From Loripinus fragilis (taxonomy: Eukaryota > Mollusca > Bivalvia > Lucinida > Lucinidae), in contig OZ026515.1 of assembly GCA_964019695.1 (NCBI GenBank), forward strand, positions 37,092,994 to 37,156,993: a stretch of 64,000 bases of DNA, given 5' to 3'. Below, piece after piece: positions 56,201-63,991 of this stretch (position 1 is its first letter; the number at the start of each line of letters is the position of its first letter). The position numbers and the translations under genes are program-made. The notes under the pieces are model-generated. The model was not told where the DNA came from and did not search any database. It worked only from the letters and a program-made list of their open reading frames with translations.

Positions 56201-57295
56201 GGTATTAGTAATAGTCAACTCATTGGAAGCCATACGATGAAAAGGGTGTGTCTGAAACTCAAACGTGACATGCTCGAATCTCAAATAAATTAATTTCTTT
56301 CTTGTTTTCATTCATTTGTGTCTACATGTTTGTTTGGGCCAACACTAACTCTGGGCGATATTTTGGTCATTTTCGCATATACGCAAAAGTCTCGTGAAAA
56401 TGTGGATGCTGACATACATGTATCAAGCGGTGATAGAGGTCTCAATTCTACAGCTATTTATCATCTACATTCATACTTTACTCTGACGAGCTTGTACTAT
56501 TACACAGACTAAGTTCCCGAGTCGCGAGTCCTAGTTGCCGGACAATGCGATAAGTACCAAACGCTTACGTATTGGCTAATTTAAATATAAAACATGCAAA
56601 GGTGTGTGCAGAGAAGATATCCTTAAGACCTATAATCTGTCTGTCCGTCCGTCTGTCCATTGAAGTCTACTGCAACGAGAATAGATTTATGTAGTTAATA
56701 AGCACCGACCGACCAATCGTATTTACTACTGAAAATAATTGTGCTTACCTGGGTATACCCTACTTTTCGTTCTACTCGGGAACCTGTATTAATAAAACCT
56801 TTAAAAAGTTAAATATATATAAACCTAAACAAACTTTTCATCTGATCATTTTACAACTTAGAAATATTAACGCAAGGAATATTCGCCTCTCTTGTCTGTG
56901 AAAATCTCATTGTTTGACGTGTTTAAACAACTTTTGACGTTACACAAATTAACACCAACATCTGACGCGACGTCTTTGGGTCCGCCAGGAAACGAACCCA
57001 GAACTCCTGTGTGACAGTCGACCACTCTAACCATGTCGCTAAAGAGTTAACCAAACAGCGAGGCTGTTAGAAATGGCACTGTCACAACAACCCCCACACA
57101 TTTCTGGATCCGCCCCTGCAGAAGTACCTTTTGTTTTGGAATGTTTTGGTTTTTCAATCCAGGAGGATGTGGATTCCCTGTTCTTGTTGGGGAAATTGGT
57201 CGAAATCTGGCCTGCTTGCTAACGTCTACGTCCTGATAGTCCAGGAGAGTCACCGATCGGGGATGGCGATGTTTTCTAGTAAATACGTTAGCCAT
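41231..57295 (-). CDS. Five-exon gene for a 169-residue basic protein, unnamed
   Basis: Exons 57295-57128, 52049-51980, 44048-43992, 43642-43493 and 41295-41231 join as 510 bp (170 codons with stop), all phases agreeing (0, 1, 1, 1). All five have AG acceptors and GT donors where required. The product starts MANVFTRKHRHPRSVTLLDY, is rich in K, R, P and N, has no signal peptide or membrane segment, carries a twofold S-x-N-K/R-KPLT motif and ends SKEEYSVIFPSGYL. Size and composition resemble ciliary microtubule-associated small proteins, but no family is recognised; that is inference only. A polyA signal follows and CRE-like sites precede it. Introns total about 15.6 kb and are filled with repeats. 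Confidence 0.72.
41280..43240 (-). repeat. 74-bp satellite, about 26 units, carrying the exon 5 splice acceptor
   Basis: Unit on the + strand: CAGTCAGCGTTTCACATATT, GTATGAATTTGTCCAGGCAT, CCTGTTAGCTGAATTTGCGC, ACTGGCACATAATC. On the gene strand each unit contains TGCGCAAATTCAG|CTAACAGG, identical to the real acceptor and exon start at 41288-41310. For example GCGTTT recurs at 41981 and 42055. Confidence 0.93.
43493..43642 (-). CDS. 169-aa gene exon 4
   Basis: Acceptor TTCATCGCAG, donor ATAG|GTGAGT; 150 bp, phase 1 at both ends. Encodes KVPNIKFTENTESRESFIDP, then VRFPELIPEDKHMKSRFSYS, PNKKPLTGI. A donor 6 bp earlier (CTG|GTATAG) would keep the same phase and omit two residues. Confidence 0.75.
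43992..44048 (-). CDS. 169-aa gene exon 3
   Basis: Acceptor TTTTTTTTTCAG, a strong tract, donor CGCG|GTGAGT; 57 bp, phase 1 at both ends. Encodes HVNFSCSHPDKFDNLGGR. Only the phase 1 frame is open. Confidence 0.72.
44200..44386. mobile_element. Mariner-type palindromic MITE, copy 5
   Basis: CAGTAAAACCGGTCTTATGC to AAGGCGGGGTTTACTGTA. Lies in an intron of the minus-strand gene. Confidence 0.75.
45350..45740. repeat. Duplicated segment upstream of the candidate exon
   Basis: CTCTTTTCGGTATTTAG followed by TTCGCGCC and CTGTCAC(G/A)TGACA occurs at about 45372-45424 and again at about 45660-45712, so a promoter-like block with an E-box (CACGTG) in the first copy is duplicated about 290 bp apart. 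Confidence 0.6.
45765..45870 (+). CDS. Candidate first coding exon with signal-anchor sequence
   Basis: ATG in AAAGATGGCGGCC, a YY1-like promoter/start context, opens 35 codons: MAATTTTVSLRKNMAKYPLS then IAATTILLVFAILSC, a signal peptide or anchor, followed by a strong donor T|GTGAGT. No downstream exon was recognised in the window, and it lies inside an intron of the opposite-strand gene. It may be a real nested gene start, a promoter with chance coding, or a captured fragment. Confidence 0.35.
45998..46118 (-). mobile_element. tRNA-derived SINE, inverted partial copy
   Basis: The reverse strand carries core CCTTGAGCAAGACACATTTA and CCCAGGAAGACCC. It lacks the tRNA-like head and abuts the + copy. 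Confidence 0.7.
46123..46312 (+). mobile_element. tRNA-derived SINE, copy 3
   Basis: Same family as 36966; GGGTTTGAGCCTCAACGG B-box-like, core CCTTGAGCAAGACACATTTA, tail AAGAATCAAACAAACAAAAA. It sits head to head with a partial inverted copy at 45998-46118. Confidence 0.75.
46826..47100. mobile_element. Small element with GCGGATCCA ends
   Basis: GAGCGGATCCAGGAATTTAC to CTTTGGATCCGCAC, with G-rich interior (GGGGGGGTCC / GGTCCGGACC). The ends resemble those of the 54335-57118 transposon. Confidence 0.55.
47940..48430. repeat. Imperfect ~160-bp repeat x3
   Basis: TCTCTAA marks recur at about 47958, 48120 and 48280, followed by TTTGATTCAAATTTTATGAAA-like and GTTATxGCCCTTTG phrases. A GGCGGGG/CCCCGCC hairpin sits at 47875-47896. 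No coding potential. Confidence 0.75.
48700..49367. mobile_element. ~665-bp TIR element of the CCAGATAAG type
   Basis: AGCTCCAGATAAGGCTGCGT at the left end and CCTTATCTGGAGCT at the right. Subterminal TATTTACGCAATT / GTAAATACCCAATTG resemble the subtermini of the 62119-62670 element, suggesting relatedness. Confidence 0.65.
49529..49600 (+). tRNA. tRNA-Gln(UUG)-like unit 1
   Basis: Cloverleaf folds with anticodon TTG in loop TCTTGGA. Position 33 is C, not the near-universal U, and position 37 is G, so function is doubtful. A-box TGGTGTAATAGG and B-box GGTTCAAATCC match RNA polymerase III promoters. This unit has TAGAAGT at the 3' acceptor strand, giving one mismatch, and ATGAG in the anticodon stem. 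Confidence 0.5.
49682..49753 (+). tRNA. tRNA-Gln(UUG)-like unit 2
   Basis: Same fold; GCTTCCG/TGGAAGT acceptor with one G:T pair, AATAGAAAAC D loop with a single G, anticodon stem ATGAG. Confidence 0.45.
49842..49913 (+). tRNA. tRNA-Gln(UUG)-like unit 3
   Basis: Fully paired anticodon stem (CTCAC/GTGAG) and acceptor stem; loop TCTTGGA. Identical to units 4 and 5. Confidence 0.45.
49999..50070 (+). tRNA. tRNA-Gln(UUG)-like unit 4
   Basis: Identical in sequence to unit 3. Confidence 0.45.
50158..50229 (+). tRNA. tRNA-Gln(UUG)-like unit 5
   Basis: Identical in sequence to unit 3. Confidence 0.45.
50315..50386 (+). tRNA. tRNA-Gln(UUG)-like unit 6
   Basis: Identical to unit 3 in the 72-nt body; the spacer has begun to diverge (TTTGCAGC, ATTATATTAAC). 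Confidence 0.45.
50472..50543 (+). pseudogene. tRNA-Gln-like unit 7, degraded
   Basis: GCTTCGG start and T arm CAAGA/CTTGG break acceptor and T-stem pairing; anticodon arm retained. Confidence 0.6.
51055..51142 (+). pseudogene. tRNA-like sequence, possibly class II or intron-containing
   Basis: Acceptor GTTAGTA/TGCTAGC (two G:T pairs), D arm GTTC/GAAC and T arm CTGGG TTCGAAC CCCAG are good. The 37-nt middle does not form a standard anticodon arm; it can fold as TCAGGT/ACCTGG with a 14-nt loop. Could be a tRNA relic, a SINE head or a tRNA with an intron. Confidence 0.35.
51980..52049 (-). CDS. 169-aa gene exon 2
   Basis: Acceptor CTGTTTCAG, donor CATGA|GTAAGT; phase 0 in, phase 1 out. Encodes CYLIWNPIFANKEKNYPAMI and AHM. 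Confidence 0.68.
52150..52985. mobile_element. GCTCAACTGAGCATGAAATTTC repeat, split by the fold-back
   Basis: Family with GAGCATGAAA and AACTGCTCATAAA on the left and GAGTTGAGCAT on the right. Other copies at about 215-270 (part), 2715-2945, 38775-38985 and 43790-43850 (part). Confidence 0.65.
52207..52789. mobile_element. 583-bp fold-back element
   Basis: Ends GGGTACGTGCATTAAGGGGC and its near complement ending GCACGTACCCC; inverted similarity extends about 250 bp into each arm (GGTTGCTATGGTAACCAAAA opposite TTTTGTTACCATAGTAACCG). It interrupts another repeat, with GAGCATGAAAT on the left and TTTCAACTGCTCATAAA on the right. Confidence 0.85.
53127..53346. mobile_element. Palindromic MITE, inverted copy of 36399-36620
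   Basis: CATGAGATTTCCAACAATGTG to GATGGAAATCACATG with GCGACCAGCAAAGCCTC / AGTCTATGCTAGTCGC stem. Confidence 0.7.
53347..54334. other. No gene seen
   Basis: Contains a 68-codon frame at 53623 (MHLRNSDNVLKIQGRINCCL) with an internal CCCTCCAG acceptor-like site but no matching family or partner exon, and a TTAACTCTTT-type MITE part at 54140-54290. Confidence 0.35.
55537..55690. mobile_element. Small palindromic MITE inside the CAG...CTG element
   Basis: CACAGGAGCTTGAAATTCG to CAAACTTCAAGCTCCTGTG, with palindrome GTCATTACGTAATGATGAC at the centre. Confidence 0.7.
56985..57050 (-). pseudogene. tRNA-Asp-like block inside the transposon
   Basis: On the - strand ACATGGTTAGAGTGGTCGA (A-box-like), CTGTCACACAGG (GTC anticodon region) and CTGGGTTCGTTTCC (B-box-like). 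Stems are imperfect; a tRNA-derived relic. Confidence 0.4.
57128..57295 (-). CDS. 169-aa gene exon 1 (start codon)
   Basis: ATG at 57295-57293; 56 codons ending IPKQK, donor AAAG|GTACTT, phase 0. ARFRPISPTRTGNPHPPGLK is Pro/Arg-rich. The intron begins GTACTTCTG and at +10 enters the 2.8-kb transposon. Confidence 0.7.
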
Positions 57296-57450
57296 TCCAC
57301 AAAGTATTCAGCACTTGTGCAACCTCTACATTTTCAATACCACTAACTGGTTTACGTCGACGGCGTTGCCATAGTTGTGTAACGTCATTTGGCGTGGATG
57401 CTGTCCACGTCAAATGACGTCGAACATCCACGTCAAATGACGTCGCAACT
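57296..57450 (-). promoter_or_regulatory. Upstream region of the 169-aa gene: CRE-like sites and half X-box
   Basis: TGACGTCG at 57415-57422 and 57438-57445 and AACGTCA at 57381-57387 are CRE-like. GTTGCCAT at 57365-57372 matches one half of an RFX X-box; the second half (AGTTGTG) does not match well. CGTCATTTGGCGTGGA and TCCACGTCAAATGACG form a stem-loop. Functional role inferred from position only, 70-150 bp before the ATG. Confidence 0.35.
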
Positions 57451-58845
57451 TGAGCAAATCATTTAAGCATCGCCACGAGAGAAAATCAACAGCATGCTCA
57501 GCAACTGCCCTTAACTCTGCTAATGTCTTCTTATGATAATTTTTGCAAACAGTTTGGACCCAGACCTGGGTCTACAAAACGTCGGGCCTGATCTGGATCC
57601 AAAGGCTGATTGGAAGTCTGATGGTATCCCTGACAGAATTTTTGAAAAAAGTTATTTTGAAAAAAAAAAAAAATACCAGCAGTAAAAAAAATCTGGAAAA
57701 AATCCAGCATGCAAAGAGTGAAGTGTCATTCACGAGTGTGGCAGACAATGAATTTTATGATATCCTTTTTACACTGTGGTCATAGGCCAACTACTAAGCA
57801 ATTTGGGGTTCGTCACCCACTCCGGTGTCATAGAAAAATTACCTTCAAATAAAGGCTGACAAAAATGAGAACTTTCGAATATGTTTGCTTCGAGATTGCA
57901 TCGTCTAGTTAACAACCTCTGTGTTGTTTTGCCAAAACGGAGATAAATCAGATTTTAAATGTGTTTTTTACAGTTATATTAAAAATGTCAATCACTGTTC
58001 AGTCATAATTAAACGGTTTTGTCATTAATTAATTATCCACGATGACAAAACCGTAATTTGTTATTTCATGCCTAGACATCAATCGTTAAGGTTTTCATAT
58101 AATTTCAAAGCTAAAAGATACAATGTGAATTTGACGAACGAAATCAATCGGAACCCAATCATTTTGGGGTCGAATGCAGAAATTGAACATGATACCGGAA
58201 TAAGTGACGAAATCCAAATTGCCGTAGTGGTATGACCAAAGTGTTTTTATAATTGAACCGAGACATGTGATTTCCAACAATGTGGCACTCTGAAAAGTGT
58301 AGACTCAGACGACCCTGTGCAGCAGGCCTTTAAGCTTAGAAACTCCAAAATTCAATAATGTCGAGGACAGTCAGTAGTTTAACACTCAGAATATTCACGC
58401 GACTAGCAAAGAATCTGATCACCAGAGATTACCAGAGATTTAGACCTTAAGCACCACTGGTTAGCTGCGCATGCATGTTTAAAGAGCGACTTCGTGCATT
58501 ATACCATTTGAGTGCCTTTTTGTGTACACAGGAAATGATGTATTTTAATAGCAAACTTTAGACTTGTTTTCCGACTGGACAGCTGCGTATGCATGTATAA
58601 AGATTCCTTTACCTGCAGTTTGTAAAGTTTGGGATTTCTTGCATGTGACCCCTGATTTTCTTTTTTTTAATTTTCTTTTTCTAAAATGTCAAATGATAGT
58701 CCATGATGACAAATATTTTAGCTTAATATTAAGGACTTGGGTTTCGTTCAGAAAATTTGTAAAATGCTGAGATTATGAAAAATTGAGCATGGTGACAGTC
58801 CATATATAAAACAACTGTATGCAAAGAATAAAAAAGATTTTAATG
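57451..58845. other. No gene seen; MITE remnants
   Basis: Holds a TTAACTCTTT-type MITE (57535-57720), the palindrome ATGACAAAACCGT-like pair at 58010-58052 (ACGGTTTTGTCATTAATTA with inverted ATGACAAAACCGT) and a partial GCGACTAGCAAAG element at 58262-58410. Confidence 0.4.
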
Positions 58846-59200
58846 TGACTATTTCCACGGACCCAGTGTTTATAATTGGATCCGAGCTAGTTCCAAGGTC
58901 AGGTAAGGATCTTGTATCTTCTGTGGTGAAGACTGATAACAATTGGCCGTTCAAAAGTTCTGACCTGGTGGTCGCATCATTATGGGTGGTACCATCTTTT
59001 CTTAAGCGGGGCCACGCCTGAGCTGTCTCATTTCTTATCTTTGACGAAGGAGTATAGTTTGTTGTAGATTGATGCGTCGTTGACCATATCACAGACATAA
59101 TTATTGTATGCATTCTTGCGTTGTTCCTTGCAGGCCTCCTGTATGTTCTTCATATCGGGCCCAGCTCTTCCTGTTGCTGTTCTGCTCGGTGTTTCCGCCT
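58846..59200 (-). pseudogene. Decayed non-LTR retrotransposon ORF2 fragment
   Basis: The - strand reads IQEACKEQRKNAYNNYVCDM, NKLYSFVKDKK, then DGTTHNDATTRSELLNGQLL and SVFTTEDTRSLPDLG, matching the segment just before the reverse transcriptase in CR1/Jockey-like elements (typical LYSFIKSKK ... KAEILNxxFxSVFTxED). A stop after KDKK and frame changes show decay. It is a different lineage from the 21.4-kb copy. Confidence 0.65.
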
Positions 59201-61050
59201 GGATAGCCGGTGTACAGTCCTGTTACACCATGACTGGCTATACCTCCAGGAGGTCATTTTAGAGGGTACATGTTTGCTGATCGATGAGAGGCTCTTTGTC
59301 TTGAAGGAAGTACATAGGGAGTTAACTTGAGAGAAGATAGAAAAATCATTTGTGCATGTCGTGATATATGTGCTTAATTTCCAGTTTATTCGTAAAATGG
59401 TGTATTTTTCGTTTTTCTGACGGTACTGTCAAGCACTAAAAATCGACCTATTTAAACGCGTTCTTACGGCGATTTTGCAAATCCAACAACGTGATGATTG
59501 TTATTTTTTTTAACAGTTTCATACATGCAGATTTCATTTAGACATTTTAAAAGTGTCTGTTTCAAAGCAGTATGGCTTGAGATGACGCTGAAATCGCCAG
59601 GTGAAATCGGGGAGGAAACTTTTGATGTAGTCCCAAATAACCGACGCACGTGAATTTTGATTTTTAAAAACCTACGCCAGGCCCACCATGATCTCCTATT
59701 GTAATGGGAGTATCAACAGAAAACTCTGAGGTGAAGGTTTCTGAAAACTGATGAAGTAAGTAAGAGTGCAAAGATCAGGAATCGATACAATCAAGTACCA
59801 CACCTGACCCAGGATACCAATGGGAAAGTGACAAACTCACAGTTAGAGACAACAAACGAGAGCCAAGAGGTCAGCCCTTTCCAAGCAGGTGACCATAAGG
59901 CACAAATAAATATCTGTTTTCTTCCACAGGTATGTAAGTTTTTTAGATACTGTTTGTGGGTGCTTAGTACACCAATGTCTGATTCCTGTTTAATTTGTGC
60001 AATACATGTCTAATATAAAAGGTTTGCAAGTCCTAATTGGTAGCTGATTAAGCATTTCTATGTAGGCTACTGTTCTAATTTATTTGCGGTAGGGGCTTTC
60101 ATACCCATACATTACACTGAATGTTGATTTTCTTCCTATCCACTTTTTCAATGTTTACAAAACTTTCAGGATATTTAGATACTAATATATCATTTCGTTT
60201 GGAAGCAATTTTATTATTTGTTTACCCACGTTGCTCGGCAATTTCCACGTGGGGTTCGCGTGCGGGTTCGTGGTCAATCTGCACGCACATAGGCCAATTC
60301 CGTGGAATTGTGGTGGAATTGCCGAATGGTTTCTACCCGATCGTTATTTAGCTATACCCATTAGTTTAACTGGATTATTTCCCTTCCATTAAAGTGTGAC
60401 ATTTGGCGGGAACCTTTAGAAATATAGTTTAGACAGTTGACATTTCTTCAATTCATTTGTAATTCCAATGTGAACAAGGTACTGAAGACATTTCTAGCAT
60501 TATCAGAAGTGTGGCAAGTTGAAGGTAGAAGATTTGACAAATTATTTTTAGGGGAAACAATCTTTTTCAGGGAAAACACTGACACTGTTTCACACAAGTA
60601 TTAGCTTTTCAAAAAAGCTGGCGGTCGTTTAGACTGTTAGATTGGAAGGAATTTCCGTCCAAATCTGTTGGAAGGTTTTCCTTCCTGTGCCTGACTATTT
60701 ACCATTGCCAAGAAAATACCTGTGTGGAAAATTAGGCCTTCTGGCCGAAATCCAGCCCTATCACTATTACTCCCATTCATGAGAGTTCTGCATTCCAGTT
60801 CTGCATTCCAGTTATTCATATTTCACATTTATATATTGTCATTTTCATTTTTTGTTATTATTCGGAACGCGAACTCTCATTAGGATTCCGTCATTTTCCT
60901 TTCGCAAGCTCCGCAAAGAACTTCTGCGCTGCACTTTCCGGCTAAATAAAGGTCATTTGGCGCGTTTTCAATGACAGAATGTACCTGAGAGTTTTTACCA
61001 TGAAAGAAGTACCAAAGAGCCTTCCTACCAGAGAGATACTTCGGCCAAAA

Positions 61051-61082
<32 letters not shown>

Positions 61083-61988
61083 TCAAATCAATTCACATAT
61101 GTAACTGACAAAAACAATACTTAAATTCACTGTTTCCACCAAAATTATGAAAAGAAGTTTCCAAAAAGATGTATTTTATCGGTACTTACTCGGAGCACTG
61201 GCCTTTTCTACGCCATTGTTTACTTTTGACATGGAGTTCAAATCTGGGTCAAAACGGTTATTGGTAAAAGCAAAAAGAATTGTATTTTCCGAACGAAATT
61301 AGCTAAAACGAATAAAACATTTATTTCTGGTTTAAACATATTTATTATTAATTTCAATTGCCGAAAAACTTCCAAGACATAGGTAGCAGAATTTCCATTA
61401 GTAATCATTGAATTTAAATACCGCTGCTTGGGTGGAACATCCTTTTTACATTCATTACATTCATTGTGGAACCAGAATGCTTATACACGGGTGAAATCTA
61501 CCCACTACAACCTGTTACAATTTTTTCATAGTATATTTGTCTTTCTTATAGATACAAGATAGACATGGTATACTAAAAAAAATATAAATGAAATTTTATT
61601 CATACTTTGATGGAGAAACACAGTTTTCATAAACGTATCTGGGCTCTATTTTCTCTATTAATAGTATTTAGGGTGTGTGTGTGGGGGGGGAGGGGGGGGG
61701 GGGGCAAATCGCCGTGTCTTTCACCTGTTTGTTTATACAGTTACAAAGAGCTTATATGTAAGGAATATTGTAAAGGCTGAAGTTAAATGGCTATGCTGGT
61801 AAGAATCCGAGGCAATGACCCCATATTACCTTGCTAGTGGAATTCAGTTTTGTAGATGTCCCAAATAGTAGTAACTATTTGGGAGCTTTTTTTCTCTGCG
61901 GAATAGCAGCCGATCGCACTGGTCAAGCAGGTCACATAAATAACGAGATCTATATTGAAAAAAAACATCTTCCCACTCACCCGCATCG
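59201..61988. other. No gene seen
   Basis: Only short unsupported frames. Notables: ACA-trinucleotide run (about 61058-61083), GTGTGTG/G-run (61672-61704) and CCGTGGAATTGTGGTGGAAT near 60300. Sequence-level repeats seem sparser here than elsewhere. Confidence 0.4.
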
Positions 61989-63580
61989 TCACACTAAGTT
62001 AATTGACAGAAATTTCTGAACATCGTAACTTTTATTATCGGAGCACTTGCATTTTTTCAAACATACGGAGCAGCATTTACAACAGGCACAGCTGCAGACT
62101 GGTAGATCACAGCCCTCGCAGCACCCTAGATAAGCAGCGTAAATACGCAATTAAAATTCTCAAAAAAAGCAATTAAAATGAAATGTGTGCGTACCGAAAA
62201 GCAATTCTAACGATCAGTATGCAATTACATGCGATGTCATTGCGTACCATTTGGTCCATTTCGTTTCCATTTGGGTAATAAACAAATGCCAGTGGGGTAT
62301 TGATTTTTTTTTACTAGCGAGCGCGCAATATAACTCAGTTTATGAATAAAATATCGATGCCCAGTCCAGTATTTTGCGGAAAAACACTATGATGTAAGTG
62401 AAACTTTGCAAAGTGTACACACTCGAATGTCAACAAAGGGATAAGATTTGCTTCAGGTACAATACTATCCGCTAGTTTGATACTTTAGAAAGGCAGGCGA
62501 GGGGAGTGAATAAATATGCAAACACATTCCCGATGGCTTCATGCAATAAGAAAAACGTGTAATCACAGTAAAAAACGTGAAGTAAAAAAAATATGAAATG
62601 CAAGTACGCAATTGAGGATAACCAGGTTGCGTAAATACCCAATTGACCCAAAAGCTTATCTAGGGCGCTGCCTCGCAAGGAACATTGTTGATTTCTGTGT
62701 CGTCAGAGATCGACAAAACGTGCATGATCTGTTTTCTAATGCATTTTTCATGGGGATTTTTTACAATTTCAGATATGGTCTTTTCCGTTGTTTTAAGGGA
62801 AGCAGAAAAATTATCATATAATATAATGCTATATCCATTCCTTCCATCTCTTGCTCATCTCCCTGCTTCTTGCCAGTATGATATAGTGGATTTAGGACAA
62901 CCGATATGAACAACAAGACCTATATCAGGTATATCTATACCCATACCCAGCGCAACTGTGGCTATTATGCAGCAAATTTTACTGTCTTCCTTCGAAAACT
63001 GTTGCAATACTCTCTGTTTTGAACTCTCATGTGTACACTTATGAAACATCTCGATCAATAAATGATGAGAATCTTCGGTAAGATCGGCATATGCATATTT
63101 TCCCAAAGTATCTTTGAGTGCAATAAAGATCTCGGACACCATGTCAATCAATCTACAATAAATCACTGTTTTCTTGGAACGAGCACCCTTAGATTTGATA
63201 TGATCAACAAGCCAGAAGAGTTCAGTTACATAATCGCTTGATTTTTTTTTCTGACAGGAAATGAAGATGTTTGGCCTGTCTGCAGATTTAGCCACAGCAG
63301 TAGTTTTGTCCTCTTCCAACAGTAGAATTGAACATATGTCTTCCTTTACTTTTAACGTAGTCGTGGCAGTGACAGCTAGTATTGGAACCTTGAAAAAGCT
63401 TCGCAACTGGGACATTTCCTTGTAGTCTGGCCTGAAATCCTCTCCCCATTCTGACATGCAATGGGCTTTATCAAAAACAACAGAAGCAACCCACTCCTGC
63501 CAAATATCCGAAAGCATTACAGTTCTTCTAACGATCGGTATGCAATTACATGCAATGTCATTGCGTACCATTTGGTCCAT
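61989..63580 (-). pseudogene. RecQ-like DNA helicase pseudogene, 5' truncated, split by a transposon
   Basis: The - strand encodes VVFDKAHCMSEWGEDFRPDY (motif II; family DEAHC, here DKAHC, so the catalytic Glu is lost), VPILAVTATTT (motif III), TVIYCR (motif IV), ATVALGMGIDIPDIGLVVHI (motif V) and YWQEAGR*ARDG (motif VI with an in-frame TGA, probably from TGC or TGT). Beyond the stop the frame continues SIILYDNFSASLKTTEK ... NVPCE, is interrupted by 62119-62670, then resumes GCDLPVCSCACCKCCSVC and ends at TGA 61989-61991. The Cys-rich tail fits RecQ-like zinc-binding C-termini of large mollusc families. Motif I (Walker A) is absent. Confidence 0.82.
62119..62670. mobile_element. 552-bp CAG...CTG transposon inside the helicase pseudogene
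   Basis: CAGCACCCTAGATAAGC left end and GCTTATCTAGGGCGCTG right end; target duplication CCTCG at 62114-62118 and 62671-62675. Removing the element with one CCTCG restores helicase frame CEGC across the junction. About 465 bp (62206-62670) is nearly repeated at 63529-63991. Confidence 0.85.
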
Positions 63581-63991
63581 TTCTTTTCCATTTGGGTAAT
63601 AAACAAATGCCAGTCGGGTATTGATTTTTTTTACCAGCGAGCGCTCAATATAACTCCAGTTTCATGAAAATATCGGTGCCCAGTCCAGTATTTTGCAAAA
63701 AAACACTATGATGAAAGTGAAACTTTTGCAAAGTGTACACGCTCAAATGTCAACAAGGGGATGAGTTTTGCTTCAGGTACGATAAAATCCGCTAGTTTGA
63801 TACTTTAGAAAGGCAGACAATAGGAGTGAATAAATATGCAAGCGCATTCCCGATGGCTTCATGCAATAAGAAAACGTGTAATCACGATGAAAAAAAAATA
63901 TGAAAATACGCAATTGTTTTTGCAAGTACGCAATTGAGGATAACACGTTGCTTAAATACCCAATTGACCCAAAAGCTTATCTAGGGCGCTG
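63529..63991. mobile_element. Second copy of the 552-bp element's right 465 bp
   Basis: CTAACGATCGGTATGCAATT to CTTATCTAGGGCGCTG, about 90% alike by eye to 62206-62670. At its left edge it joins the helicase frame (RTVMLSDIW) without a TIR, so it is either a left-truncated copy or the right end of a longer helicase-carrying element. Confidence 0.8.

Larger units (their letters stand above)
54335..57118. mobile_element. 2.8-kb CAG...CTG DNA transposon with 5-bp target duplication
   Basis: Ends CAGTGGCGGATCCAGA and TCTGGATCCGCCCCTG (rc CAGGGGCGGATCCAGA); flanking CAGAA at 54330-54334 and 57119-57123. Subterminal GACGTCGCGTCAGATGTTGG (54468) is inverted at 56945-56975. No transposase frame is recognisable, so non-autonomous. 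Contains an inner 155-bp MITE (55537-55690) and a tRNA-like block near the right end. Confidence 0.8.

Noticed and set aside
59140..59270. Apparent + strand exon with hydrophobic reading ASCMFFISGPALPVAVLLGV and a TTGCAG acceptor
   Set aside because: The opposite strand reads as a decayed retrotransposon ORF (EACKEQRKNAYNNY...), which explains the open frame.
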